From positions 124,001 through 188,000 of the forward strand of contig NZ_JAMWYK010000002.1 in the NCBI RefSeq assembly GCF_023893635.1: a stretch of DNA of 64,000 bases. Reading direction: 5' to 3'. The position numbers and the translations under genes are program-made. Below, piece by piece: positions 7,342 to 16,206 of the stretch. Origin of the DNA: Fructobacillus apis. Lineage in GTDB: Bacteria; Bacillota; Bacilli; Lactobacillales; Lactobacillaceae. Below the pieces are notes generated by a model that was not told where the DNA came from, ran no database searches, and saw only the letters and a program-made list of their open reading frames with translations. Position 1 is the first letter of the stretch, and each line of letters opens with the position of its first letter.

Positions 7342-7350
7342 TGCATTAAA

Positions 7351-7382
7351 AAAAGCGTTGATTCGAATGAATCGCCGCTTTT
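7351..7382 (-). terminator. Terminator after nrdF
   Basis: AAAAGCG/CGCTTTT outer and GATTC/GAATC inner stems with loop GAAT. The minus-strand T-run follows. Confidence 0.7.
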
Positions 7383-7394
7383 TGTTTTGACAGA

Positions 7395-8363
7395 TTAAAG
7401 ATCGTAGTCAGCATCTTCCATTGATTCTGCTTCACCGAGCAAATAACCATTTCCGACCGCTGAGAAGAAGTCGTGGTTTGACGTTGACGTTGAAATTCCG
7501 TTCATCACGACCGGGTTCACGTCTTCTGCTGAATCCGGGAACATTGGTTCCTGACCCAAGTTCATCAACGCCTTGTTCGCGTTGTAGCGCAAGAATGACA
7601 TCACGTCTTCCGTCCAACCGATTTCATCGTAGATTTCGTGCGTGAAGCTCTCTTCGTTTTGGTACAAGTCGAAGAGCAAGTCATACATCCATGACTGCAT
7701 CTCTTCTTGTTCCTCAGCTGACAACTTCTTGAAACCAATCTGGAACTTGTAACCGATGTACGTTCCGTGCACGGATTCGTCACGCAAGATCAACTTAATG
7801 ATTTCGGCTGCGTTCACCATCTTGTTGTGACCCAAGTAGTACAAAGGTGTATAGAAACCTGAGTAGAACAAGAACGTTTCCAAGAACACAGAGGCAACCT
7901 TCTTTTGCAAAGGTGTTCCGTTCTGGTAGATGTCGTTAATCTTGTTTGCCTTGTACTGCAAGAACTCGTCGTGGTCGGCCCATTCGAAGGTCTCGTCGAT
8001 TTCAGACTTGTCGTTCAACGTTTCAAAGATGGATGAGTAGGACTTGGCGTGAACGGATTCCATAAACTGGATGTTGTTCAACACGGCCTCTTCCTTCTGG
8101 TTGACCGCATCGGCGCGCAATGAAGCCATCCCGTCCTGTGATTGCAAGGTATCCAAGGTCGTCAAACCACCGAACACCAAGTTGTACACGCGGCGTTCCT
8201 TGGCATCTAATTCCCCACGCCACACACGGAGGTCGTTTGAAATTGGCACACGGGTGTCGAGCCAGAATTGCTGCGTCAACTTTTCCCAAGTTGCCTTATC
8301 CAAAGCATCTTCAATGTTGTTCCAATTAACGGCTGTATATGAACCTTGGTTAACGTGTTGCAT
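7395..8363 (-). CDS. nrdF: Class Ib ribonucleotide reductase, beta subunit NrdF
   Basis: 322 residues, the usual length. NrdF houses the dimetal-tyrosyl radical that starts reduction of ribonucleotides by NrdE. Visible metal-site motifs are FMESVHAKSYSSIF (Glu, His and the radical Tyr) and LRDESVHGTYIG (Glu, His). The start codon overlaps the nrdI stop by one base (TAATG), so the two are translationally coupled. In class Ib enzymes the cofactor is usually manganese and NrdI supplies the oxidant. Confidence 0.97.
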   Translation of the reverse strand: MQHVNQGSYTAVNWNNIEDALDKATWEKLTQQFWLDTRVPISNDLRVWRGELDAKERRVYNLVFGGLTTLDTLQSQDGMASLRADAVNQKEEAVLNNIQFMESVHAKSYSSIFETLNDKSEIDETFEWADHDEFLQYKANKINDIYQNGTPLQKKVASVFLETFLFYSGFYTPLYYLGHNKMVNAAEIIKLILRDESVHGTYIGYKFQIGFKKLSAEEQEEMQSWMYDLLFDLYQNEESFTHEIYDEIGWTEDVMSFLRYNANKALMNLGQEPMFPDSAEDVNPVVMNGISTSTSNHDFFSAVGNGYLLGEAESMEDADYDL

Positions 8364-8806
8364 TAGTCGTCTCCTAACGTTTCTTTGATAATGTCGAAAA
8401 TCTTTTCAGCCTCGCGCGAAGTTCCACGCAATTCGTAGTCGGCAATCACCGGCACGTTGTATTTCTTTGCGTAGCGCTTGGCCGTCAAAATGTATTGGTC
8501 GTTGAAATTCCGATTTCCAGAACCAATCATTCCCCGAAGCTTACGGGCGTTGTTCCCGTAGTCGATGTATTCACCCAAAGGCGTTGTAAATTCTTCAATC
8601 ACCTCTGGACCTGTACCAGTTCCACCTGTCAGATAGGTTGGCACCAACGCAACAAAGGGCTTCGTCTCGTTTTCGTAGTCCGTTTCTTCACCGATTTCTT
8701 TGAAATCGATATCATCGTCTGAAAACATGGCAATGGCCTGTAATTTTTTGACGAATGATTCGGTATTTCCCTCAATCGTCGTGTAGAGTACGCGAAAAGT
8801 CGACAT
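8363..8806 (-). CDS. nrdI: Flavodoxin-like NrdI, activator of NrdF
   Basis: 147 residues. The FMN-binding loop TTIEGNTESFVKKL at the N-terminus, LVPTYLTGGTGTG and IGSGNRNFNDQYI are characteristic of NrdI. It generates the superoxide or peroxide used to oxidise the Mn(II)2 site of NrdF. The ribosome site is AAGGGTGG. It is separated from nrdE by 252 bases that hold an apparent plus-strand RNA (8834-9012), so it may have its own promoter instead of being read through from nrdE. Confidence 0.95.
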   Translation of the reverse strand: MSTFRVLYTTIEGNTESFVKKLQAIAMFSDDDIDFKEIGEETDYENETKPFVALVPTYLTGGTGTGPEVIEEFTTPLGEYIDYGNNARKLRGMIGSGNRNFNDQYILTAKRYAKKYNVPVIADYELRGTSREAEKIFDIIKETLGDD

Positions 8807-8827
8807 CTTCCACCCTTTCTATTTAGT
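8800..8827 (+). promoter_or_regulatory. Possible promoter for the plus-strand RNA between nrdI and nrdE
   Basis: TCGACA (8800-8805, 5 of 6), 16-base spacer, TTTAGT (8822-8827, 4 of 6). The predicted start at about 8834 falls at the first base of the 5' arm of the closing stem of the RNA. The -35 overlaps the nrdI start codon on the other strand. Confidence 0.3.
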
Positions 8828-8833
8828 AGTTCA

Positions 8834-9012
8834 AAAGATTAAGATGAGTCACTGATCAACTTGTTCTTTTGCATGCTACCAACAAAATAACAAGTTACCA
8901 GTCGGATTTTTGACCGTCAAGGCCTGCTATGTACAACGGGAAATGTTTCCCGTTTTGTAATCTTTTAAAAGTCAGAAGCGAGGGCGATTCAGGGGTTCGT
9001 CTTCGCTTTTTT
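8834..9012 (+). ncRNA. Structured RNA candidate in the nrdI-nrdE gap, unassigned
   Basis: AAAAGATTA (8833-8841) is perfectly complementary to TAATCTTTT (8958-8966), closing a domain that contains AACTTGTT/AACAAGTT (8858-8865 with 8889-8896) and the perfect hairpin ACGGGAAA/TTTCCCGT (8936-8953). This is followed by a 12-bp terminator on the plus strand (8976-9012). No plus-strand protein gene feeds that terminator, so a plus-strand RNA is the simplest reading. The closing stem is symmetric, so a leader RNA on the nrdI (minus) strand is also possible. No known family is recognised. Confidence 0.4.
8976..9012 (+). terminator. Strong plus-strand terminator in the nrdE-nrdI gap
   Basis: AAGCGAGGGCGA (8976-8987) pairs along its length with TCGTCTTCGCTT (8997-9008) with two G-T pairs, then a T-run to 9012. 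On the minus strand the stem lacks a good T-run, so it is oriented away from nrdE. Confidence 0.65.
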
Positions 9013-9058
9013 GCCTACTAAAATTACTTTTGTTTCTTTTCGAATGGCGAATGTTCAA

Positions 9059-11230
9059 TTAGATTGAGCAAGACTCACATTCGTTGACACCAGCTTCCTG
9101 GTTATCATCTGTAAAGGTACGAACATAGTAGATTGTCTTGATTCCCTTCTTGAAGGCGTAGTTACGCAAGATGGACAAATCACGTGTCGTCATCTTGTTC
9201 GTACGGCCTTCCTTCCATTCGTACAAACCTTCTGGCAAGGTTGAACGCATGAAGTAGGTCAATGACATTCCTTGATCGATGTGTGGTTGCGCCGCAGCGT
9301 AGACATCCACAACCTTGCGCATATCCGTGTCATAAGCTGACTGGTAGTATGGCAACGTGTCGTTTGAAAGTCCTGGTGCTGGGTAGTAAACCTTACCAAT
9401 CATTCCTTCTTGACGTTCCTCAATGCGGTTGATGATTGGGTGCAATGAAGCGGTCGTGTTGTTCACATAAGAGATTGAACCAGTTGGCGCAATGGCGTGA
9501 CGGTAGGCGTTGTACATACCGTTTTCCTTAACCTGTTGCTTCAATTCTTCCCAGTCAGCCTTTGATGGGATGGCGATGTGCTCAAAGAGCGCCTTCACCT
9601 TAGCAGTCTGTGGACCGAAGTCTTCCGTTAAGTACTTTTCGAAGTAAGTGCCATCGGCGTAAGCTGATTCTTCGAAGCCTTCAAATGATGAACCACGGTC
9701 TTCTGCAATGTGCATGGAAGCCTTGATTGAGTAGTAGTTCAACGTTGAGAAGAAGGTTTGCGTAAAGTCGAGGGCTTCTTCGTCTCCGTACATCATTTGG
9801 TTTTGGGCAAACATGGCAGCGAGTCCCATGGCTCCCAAACCAACGGCATGCTTCTTTTCGTTTCCGTTTTGCACGGATGGCACGACGTTCAAGTTTGAGT
9901 TGTCAGAAACAAATGAGAGGGCACGAATCATGGATTCAACGGAAGCACCGAAGTCTTCCCCCTTCATCATGTTCACGATGTTGATGGATCCCAAGTTACA
10001 TGAGATGTCTTCTCCAAGCGTCGTGTATTCCTGCTTGTCGTTCAATTCAGAAGGCGTTTGGGCCTGCAAAATTTCAGAACACAAGTTAGAAGAAACAACC
10101 TTACCAGGAACAGGGTTGGCGGCGTTCACCGTATCCACGTTCATGATGTATGGGTATCCGGATTCCTGCTGCAACTTTGAGATTTCTTCTTCAACGTTAC
10201 GAGCAGAAACATACTTCTTGCGGATGTTGTCGTTTGCGACCATGTTGTCGTATTCGGCCGTAATATCCACGTAGTTAAATGGTGTACCGTATTCGCGTTC
10301 CACGTCATCAGGTGAGAACAAAGCCATTTGTTCGTTCTTCTTGATGAGTTCGTAGTACTTGTCTGGTACAACCAAACCAAGTGACAAAGTCTTCACACGG
10401 ACCTTTTCGTCCGCGTTTTCCTTCTTGGTTGCCATGAACGTCATGAGGTCGGGGTGGAAGATATTCAAGTAAACCACACCGGCACCCTGACGGGCACCAA
10501 CTTGTGAGGAGAAGGTGAAGGAGTCTTCCAACAACTTCATGATTGGCACGATACCACCAGCTGAATTTTCAATTCCCATAACTGGTGCACCGGCCTCACG
10601 GACGTTAGACAAGTTGATTCCAACACCCCCACCCATCTTTGACAGTTGCAAAGCGGAGTTGATGATACGACCGATGGAGTTCATGTTATCCGTTGATTGC
10701 AACACGAAACATGAAACCAATTCACCACGACGGGCACGTCCCGCATTCAAGAATGAAGGCGTTGCCGGTTGGTAGCGTTGGTGAATCATTTCGTTGGCCA
10801 ATGACATGGCCAAGTCTTCGTCACCGTTGGCGTAGAACATCGCGTTCACGGCCACACGGTCCAAGTATGATTCGACGTAGTAGGCCTTGTCGTTTGTCTT
10901 TTGGGCGTACTGGTTGTAAAACTTAAAGGCCGCCATGAAAGAGGCGAATTGGAAATCTTGCCCTTCCAAGAAGGCGTATAACTTTTCAATGAAAGCCATA
11001 TCGTACATTTCGACGAATGCCTTTTCCAAAAAGTCGTTTTCAATCATCCAATCGAAACGTTCTTTCAATGAACCAAACTTCTTCAAATTTGGTTCAACGT
11101 TTTCCTTCATAAAAGCAGCCAGGGCTTCCTTGTCCTTATCCAATTGGATCTGGCCGTCTTTTGGAATGTTGACTTCATTATTTAAGTCGAAGTAAGTTAC
11201 TTCCGAGAGGTCGAGGTCTAATAGTGACAT
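9059..11230 (-). CDS. nrdE: Class Ib ribonucleotide reductase, alpha subunit NrdE
   Basis: 723 residues, full length. It reduces ribonucleoside diphosphates to deoxyribonucleotides. Visible are the first redox cysteine (GELVSCFVLQST), the active-site region with the thiyl cysteine (SSNLCSEILQ, DISCNLGSIN), the radical-transfer tyrosine region and the C-terminal shuttle CESCSI. There is no N-terminal ATP-cone, as expected for class Ib. It lies 80 bases downstream of nrdH, its electron donor. The start ATG is at 11230 with AAAGGAACG upstream. Confidence 0.97.
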   Translation of the reverse strand: MSLLDLDLSEVTYFDLNNEVNIPKDGQIQLDKDKEALAAFMKENVEPNLKKFGSLKERFDWMIENDFLEKAFVEMYDMAFIEKLYAFLEGQDFQFASFMAAFKFYNQYAQKTNDKAYYVESYLDRVAVNAMFYANGDEDLAMSLANEMIHQRYQPATPSFLNAGRARRGELVSCFVLQSTDNMNSIGRIINSALQLSKMGGGVGINLSNVREAGAPVMGIENSAGGIVPIMKLLEDSFTFSSQVGARQGAGVVYLNIFHPDLMTFMATKKENADEKVRVKTLSLGLVVPDKYYELIKKNEQMALFSPDDVEREYGTPFNYVDITAEYDNMVANDNIRKKYVSARNVEEEISKLQQESGYPYIMNVDTVNAANPVPGKVVSSNLCSEILQAQTPSELNDKQEYTTLGEDISCNLGSINIVNMMKGEDFGASVESMIRALSFVSDNSNLNVVPSVQNGNEKKHAVGLGAMGLAAMFAQNQMMYGDEEALDFTQTFFSTLNYYSIKASMHIAEDRGSSFEGFEESAYADGTYFEKYLTEDFGPQTAKVKALFEHIAIPSKADWEELKQQVKENGMYNAYRHAIAPTGSISYVNNTTASLHPIINRIEERQEGMIGKVYYPAPGLSNDTLPYYQSAYDTDMRKVVDVYAAAQPHIDQGMSLTYFMRSTLPEGLYEWKEGRTNKMTTRDLSILRNYAFKKGIKTIYYVRTFTDDNQEAGVNECESCSI

Positions 11231-11310
11231 GACGTTCCTTTCAAAATTCGCATTCTTTTATGTAGGAAAAGAATGCACTGACCACCATCCAAAAAGGATG
11301 GCAAAAACAC

Positions 11311-11541
11311 TTAGGCAGTCAGTTGCTTCAAAACAGCTGGTTGGAAACCAGAGAAGGCTTCTTGCCCTTCGATTTGCACAACCGGCGTTTGCTTGAACCC
11401 TTGTTCCTTGATTTGTGCCAAGAATTCAGGTTGTTCTTCAACGTTGATTTCTTCGAAGGCAACACCGATTTGATCGAGGTACTTCTTCGTCATCTTGCAT
11501 TGCACGCAGTTATTTTTTGTAAAGACCGTTACTTGAGCCAT
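11311..11541 (-). CDS. nrdH: NrdH-redoxin
   Basis: 76 residues. A glutaredoxin-like protein with thioredoxin-like behaviour that re-reduces NrdE. The redox motif C12-VQ-C15 (NNCVQCKMT) and the NrdH-specific C-terminal stretch FSGFQPAVLKQL are present. It is the first gene of nrdH-nrdE and is preceded by about 400 bases of non-coding DNA with a structured leader candidate. Confidence 0.96.
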   Translation of the reverse strand: MAQVTVFTKNNCVQCKMTKKYLDQIGVAFEEINVEEQPEFLAQIKEQGFKQTPVVQIEGQEAFSGFQPAVLKQLTA

Positions 11542-11632
11542 TTTTGGTCCTTCTTTCTATCTAAATTTATCACCCAAAAAGGCGAAAATAATTTCGTCTT
11601 TTTCAGTGGGACAATTACTAGTTTAACGTTTT

Positions 11633-11661
11633 GAATATAGGTTTCAAGGTCTATATTTGTC
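11633..11661. promoter_or_regulatory. Inverted repeat upstream of nrdH, possible NrdR-type box
   Basis: AATATAG and CTATATT are separated by about 10 bases in the leader region. The halves resemble the AT-rich arms of NrdR boxes, which normally sit upstream of RNR operons, but the spacing and core do not match the consensus closely. Low confidence. Confidence 0.2.
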
Positions 11662-11697
11662 CTCACAAACGCCTGTTCGGACAAAGGCAGTCAGACC
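11648..11697 (-). other. Structured leader candidate upstream of nrdHE
   Basis: On the minus strand GGTCT (11697-11693) and AGACC (11652-11648) close an element that contains TTTGTCC/GGACAAA (7 bp) and an alternative pairing GCCT/AGGC inside the same loop. The mutually exclusive stems suggest a switching leader or processed RNA. The rest of the gap (11542-11966) shows no gene; the plus-strand promoter of the CorC gene lies at its right end. Confidence 0.3.
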
Positions 11698-11914
11698 GGG
11701 ATTTAGAAAATTTATTGTGCTGTTTTGTGCAAAGAATCTTTCTAAAGAAATGTTCGCCTTTTACCCCTTCCTGATTAAAAACAAATCTCGTTGATGAGAA
11801 TTACCAAAAGATAATCCGGAATAATCGAATCATGCTCGTACCTTTCAGAATAACGATAGTGCGAACACACCTTTCTTTATGCGCCGAATGTTTTATTTTC
11901 TCCCTTTTATTTTT

Positions 11915-11923
11915 TGCTATAAT
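11915..11923 (+). promoter_or_regulatory. Extended -10 promoter of the CorC/HlyC gene
   Basis: TGCTATAAT, a perfect TATAAT at 11918-11923 with the TGn extension. No clear -35. Start expected near 11930. Confidence 0.55.
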
Positions 11924-11966
11924 AGGAGGTAAACTATACTGATGAAATCGAAATGAGGTAAGTACT

Positions 11967-13406
11967 TTGGATTCAGGTCCTTCGTTTTTAACTAATACAA
12001 TTATTATTGTCTTTGTGCTCTTGTTGGCCATTTTGTTCACGCTGACAGAATACTCACTGGTTAAGGTTCGTCTGTCTGCTTTGCAGGCCATGCAAGACGA
12101 CCGCGATAAGCCATCAAGCAACATCGCATCAGCCATCCACATGGTGTCCCACTTAACGGAATACCTCTCAACCGCACAGGTCGGAATCACGTTGACTTCT
12201 TTGATCTTAGGTTGGATTGGTGAAGAAACGGTTGCGGATTTGATTATTCAATCCCACTTGCTGCCAGACGTTTACGCCCGCCCGGTGGCTTCCGTTGCGG
12301 CCATCGTGATTTTCACGGTCTTGCACGCGGTCTTCACCGACTTGGTCCCAAAGAACATCGCCATCGAAGAACCAATTAAGGTGCTTTTGCTAATCGTTAA
12401 GCCCGTGCGCTTCTTCCACATCACGTTGTTCCCATTGATTTGGATTTTGGACCACATGTCTAACTGGGTCACCCACTTGCTCGGTTTCCAGGTCACAAAC
12501 GAAGACGACATTTATTCTCAAACCGAAATTCTTTCCTTGTCTAAGAACGCCGCTGAAGCCGGTGAGCTGGACACGGAAGATTTGACCTTCATGCAACGTG
12601 CCTTCGAGATGAACGATAAGGTTGCCGTTGATGTCATGATTGACCGTACGTCAATGGATGTCATCGACGTTTCCGAAACCATCTCTGCTGGTTTGGACGA
12701 ATACTTGCAAAAGCGTCACTCCCGTTTCCCAGTTGTTGCCGACGGTGACAAGGATAAGGTCTTGGGTTACGTCTTCAACTACGACTTGGTTCGTCAAAAC
12801 CGGATTTCCGGTCAGCAACCAATTGCTAAGTTGATGCGTGACATCCCCGCCGTTCCCGAAAACATGGACTTGCACGACGTCATGGACGAAATGATTATGA
12901 AGCGTTCGCCAATCGCCGTCGTTGTTGATGAATACGGTGGAACCGCCGGAATCATCACGGACAAGGACATCTACGAAGAACTCTTCGGTTCTGTTCGAGA
13001 CGAAATGGATGACGAAGCCGACGAATACATCGAAAAGCTGGGTGACCGTCGCTACAAGGTGTCTGGAAAGACAACCTTGTACGACTTCCAGCGCTACTTC
13101 GACACGGACGTCAAGGAATTGGATGAAGACGAAGCCGTTACGTTGACTGGTTACGTCTTGAAGCGTGACCCTGACTTCCGTACCGGTGATTCACTTCGCA
13201 TCGCCAACTACCAGGTAACGGCCTTGGATTACGAAAACGCCTTTATCCCTGAGTTTGCGGTGAAGGAATTGGATCCAGAAGCCGTTCATGACGAACAAGC
13301 CGATGGTGAGGACTCAAAGCAGAACAAGGATGGTTTGGAAGCGCCAAAGTTCCACTTGAAGGAAAAGGATCAGGACCACAAGAATTCTGATCACCAAAAA
13401 GATTAA
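11967..13406 (+). CDS. CNNM/CorC-HlyC family transmembrane protein (hemolysin-like)
   Basis: 479 residues from a TTG start (MDSGPSF) with GAGGTAAG upstream; no in-frame ATG precedes the first membrane segment. Domains: DUF21/CNNM membrane part (residues 5-190, four segments, FTLTEYSLVKVRLSALQ), two CBS domains (about 215-335, ending GTAGIITDKDIYEELFG), and a CorC_HlyC C-terminal domain (about 350-435). The last 45 residues are acidic and Lys/Asp/Gln-rich and probably disordered. Members transport or regulate Mg2+/Co2+ or act as efflux modules; they are often mis-named hemolysins. Terminator at 13421-13451. Confidence 0.9.
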   Translation: MDSGPSFLTNTIIIVFVLLLAILFTLTEYSLVKVRLSALQAMQDDRDKPSSNIASAIHMVSHLTEYLSTAQVGITLTSLILGWIGEETVADLIIQSHLLPDVYARPVASVAAIVIFTVLHAVFTDLVPKNIAIEEPIKVLLLIVKPVRFFHITLFPLIWILDHMSNWVTHLLGFQVTNEDDIYSQTEILSLSKNAAEAGELDTEDLTFMQRAFEMNDKVAVDVMIDRTSMDVIDVSETISAGLDEYLQKRHSRFPVVADGDKDKVLGYVFNYDLVRQNRISGQQPIAKLMRDIPAVPENMDLHDVMDEMIMKRSPIAVVVDEYGGTAGIITDKDIYEELFGSVRDEMDDEADEYIEKLGDRRYKVSGKTTLYDFQRYFDTDVKELDEDEAVTLTGYVLKRDPDFRTGDSLRIANYQVTALDYENAFIPEFAVKELDPEAVHDEQADGEDSKQNKDGLEAPKFHLKEKDQDHKNSDHQKD

Positions 13407-13420
13407 TGAATCAGCTAATT

Positions 13421-13452
13421 AAAAAAGCCAACCCAGACGGGTTGGCTTTTTA
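13421..13452. terminator. Bidirectional terminator, CorC gene and uvrA-like gene
   Basis: AAAAAGCCAACCC and GGGTTGGCTTTTT with loop AGAC, between convergent genes; T-runs on both strands. Confidence 0.85.
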
Positions 13453-13459
13453 TTTGCCC

Positions 13460-16021
13460 TTAGTAGGCTAAGTTGAATTTATCGAAGTGCTGCTTCAGGT
13501 ATTCCAGGGTCAAACTGTTCGTCTTTTTCTTCAAGAGGTCCTGGATGGTTCCCTGTGCCATCAGCTGACCACCCGCAGAACCACCGCGTGGTCCAAGGTC
13601 TATCAAGTAGTCGGCATTGGTCATCAAATCCAAGTCATGGGTGATGATGACAATCGTGGCGCCCTTTTGCTTCAACTTGTTAAAGACTTCAAGGAGCGTT
13701 TCCACGTCTCTTGGGTGCAAACCAATGGTTGGTTCGTCGAAGACAAAAAGCGTCTGTTTCTGTGACTTGTTCAAGTGCTTAACGAGCTTCAAGCGTTGGG
13801 CCTCTCCACCGGATAAGGATGGTGTGCTCTGACCGAGTGCCAGGTAGTCCAAACCGATTTCTTGGAGCAACTGCAGCTCACGTTCAATCTTCTTTTCGTC
13901 CTTGAAGACCGGCAAAGCTTCCTTCACGGACAAGTTGAGTAAATCAACGATGGAATAGCCCCGCCACTTGATGGCTGAGATTTCTGGCTTAAATCGGTTC
14001 CCCTCACAAACAGGACATACCTCTTCCACGTCCGCTAGGTACTGAACGTCCAGACCGACCATACCCAAACCACCACAGTTCGGGCAGGCTCCCGCTTTAT
14101 TGTTATAGGAGAAGGAAGATAAGTCATAGCCCTTTTCCTTTGACTCAGGCAGGTCCGCAAAGAGATGACGCAGGTTGTCCATGATGGTCGTGTAGGTCGC
14201 AACCGAACTACGCGTGTTCTTTCCAACAGGCTTGGCATCGACCGAAACCACGTGCTTCATGGTTGTTTTCAGTTTCTTCACCTGCGTTGGCAGCTTCTGC
14301 TGGTTTTCTAAGGCAGGCACTAGGGAGTCCAGGATCAACGAAGACTTTCCGGCGCCGGAGAAGCCGGTTACGGTTGAAATCTGGTGTTCGGGAAGGCTCA
14401 CCGTGACGTCATCCAGGTTAAAGTAGTTGGCGACCTCCAACACGGTTTGTGTGTCGTTAGAAGGCGCCTCGGGCGCCGTTTTTCCATTGTCAGCTGCATT
14501 AACCGGAGCCGTTTTTTTCTGCATAATATCCGCCGTACCGTCTAAGTACGGCCCAATCAACGACTTCTTATTCTTCGTCAGCTCCGCCGGCGTGCCCTTC
14601 GCGATGATGTTTCCACCCTGCACACCGGACCCCGGCCCGACCTCGATAATCCAGTCGGCCGCTGCAATCAAGTCCACGTTGTGGTCGACAACCACCAGCG
14701 AGTTCCCCTGGGCAATCAGCTCCCGGAAGACCGAAATCAGCCCCTTCACGTTGTCCGGGTGCAGCCCAATTGAGGGCTCATCCAATACATATAAGACACC
14801 TGTTGTCTCGGTACGGAGCGTCTTTGCCAACTGAATCCGCTGGAGCTCACCCGTCGACAAGGTGTTTCCAGAGCGGGACAAAGACAGGTAGTCCAGCCCC
14901 AGCTGCAGCAATGGCCGCAGGTTGTTCGTCAACTCCTCGAAAATCACATCGGCCATCTTTTGCATGTTGTCAGGTAAGTTGGCAAGCGTTTCGTCGCGCC
15001 AGTCCTGCAGGGAACCGAGCGTGAGGTCCGCCACTTCCGCGATGTTCTTGCCGTTCACCGTTTGCTTGAGCAACTCGGGCTTAATGCGGCTGCCGTGGCA
15101 GACCGGGCAGGTCTTGAAGATGAAGAACTTGTTCAGGCGCTTCATCGCCCCTTCCGACTTCACGGTCGCAAGCGAGTCCTTAATGGCGTCGTAGGCGTTT
15201 TCGTAGAGTGAGTTATTGTTGTTATACACACGGCCCGTCGATGTATGTAAATTGACCGGGTAACGCTTTTTCTCACCATACAAAACAAAGTCTTTCTCTT
15301 TGTCCGTTAAGTCCTTGTATGGCACGTCTGTCCGCACCCCACGCGAACGAGCAATCGTCGCCATGAAGGCACGGCCCGGCAAGCGCCAAGGCGCAACCGC
15401 CCCTGCGTCAATCGTGAGGTTTTCATCCTTAATAATCGTGTCATCGTCGATTTCACGCACCTGACCCGTTCCGTGACAGGTCAGGCAGGCGCCGTCGCCG
15501 TTAAAGGCGAAGTCCGCTGCGGTCGGAACTGGAAAAGCCACGCCACAGGTTGGGCAATCAATCGTCCAGGAATCACCATCTTCGCTAGACGACGCCTTGT
15601 CGAAGGCCTGCGCAATGGCGATGGATGGCGAGACGCGGTGCCCGTTTGGACAGACCGGGGAACCAAGACGTGAGAAAACCAAGCGCACAACGTTGAAGAT
15701 TTCAGACATCGAACCGACCGTCGAGCGTTCGGATGGCACCCCTGGACGCTGACGCAGGGCAATGGCGGACGGAATGTGCTTCACTTCGCGCACTTCCGCC
15801 CGGCTGCTCTGACCAATGCGACGACGCGTGTAGGTCGACAGCGCTTCAAGATAGCGCCTTGATCCCTCGGCGTAGAGAATGCCCATGGCTAAGGAAGACT
15901 TTCCGGAACCAGACGGACCAGAAATGGCCACGAACTGGTTCAGGGGAATGTCAACGTCGATGTTTTTCAAGTTGTGAACGCGTCCACCGCGCACTTCAAT
16001 TTGCTCAATTTTTTCTGGCAT
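13460..16021 (-). CDS. UvrA-like ABC ATPase (UvrA2 class, drug resistance/DNA damage)
   Basis: 853 residues, about 90 shorter than canonical UvrA (about 940). Two ABC ATPase halves: Walker A at SGPSGSGKSSLA (about 33-44) and TGFSGAGKSSLI, signatures LSTGELQRIQLAKTL and LSGGEAQRLKLVKHL, and Walker B regions VLDEPSIGLHP and VFDEPTIGLHP. Zinc-binding cysteine pairs (CPVCHGSRI; CPNCGGLG with CPVCEGNRF) are present. The shortness and the sequence after the first Walker A, which lacks the usual UvrB-binding insertion, point to the UvrA2 class found beside full UvrA in many Lactobacillales. A role in tolerance to DNA-binding drugs is family inference. No uvrB lies nearby. Confidence 0.85.
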   Translation of the reverse strand: MPEKIEQIEVRGGRVHNLKNIDVDIPLNQFVAISGPSGSGKSSLAMGILYAEGSRRYLEALSTYTRRRIGQSSRAEVREVKHIPSAIALRQRPGVPSERSTVGSMSEIFNVVRLVFSRLGSPVCPNGHRVSPSIAIAQAFDKASSSEDGDSWTIDCPTCGVAFPVPTAADFAFNGDGACLTCHGTGQVREIDDDTIIKDENLTIDAGAVAPWRLPGRAFMATIARSRGVRTDVPYKDLTDKEKDFVLYGEKKRYPVNLHTSTGRVYNNNNSLYENAYDAIKDSLATVKSEGAMKRLNKFFIFKTCPVCHGSRIKPELLKQTVNGKNIAEVADLTLGSLQDWRDETLANLPDNMQKMADVIFEELTNNLRPLLQLGLDYLSLSRSGNTLSTGELQRIQLAKTLRTETTGVLYVLDEPSIGLHPDNVKGLISVFRELIAQGNSLVVVDHNVDLIAAADWIIEVGPGSGVQGGNIIAKGTPAELTKNKKSLIGPYLDGTADIMQKKTAPVNAADNGKTAPEAPSNDTQTVLEVANYFNLDDVTVSLPEHQISTVTGFSGAGKSSLILDSLVPALENQQKLPTQVKKLKTTMKHVVSVDAKPVGKNTRSSVATYTTIMDNLRHLFADLPESKEKGYDLSSFSYNNKAGACPNCGGLGMVGLDVQYLADVEEVCPVCEGNRFKPEISAIKWRGYSIVDLLNLSVKEALPVFKDEKKIERELQLLQEIGLDYLALGQSTPSLSGGEAQRLKLVKHLNKSQKQTLFVFDEPTIGLHPRDVETLLEVFNKLKQKGATIVIITHDLDLMTNADYLIDLGPRGGSAGGQLMAQGTIQDLLKKKTNSLTLEYLKQHFDKFNLAY

Positions 16022-16206
16022 GGCTTCCTCCCGGATTATTCTAGGACTAGCCTACCGCAGTGAGGCGTAATTTTCAAAGCCGGAGTCGTTTTTGACTTTT
16101 ATAAAAACGGCCGCCGGAGCGTCGGCCTCACAACGCCAAATCGTTTCAAAACGCAGTCCAATCAATGGTAGAATAGAGATAACAATGAATTGAAAGGGAA
16201 GCGCTC

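Noticed and set aside
9813-10775. Long open frames antisense to nrdE
   Set aside because: They mirror the codon bias of nrdE, have no ribosome site and no family match; shadows of the real gene.
14427-14834. 135-codon open frame antisense to the uvrA-like gene
   Set aside because: Low-GC third positions of the true gene explain it; no start context or recognisable domain.
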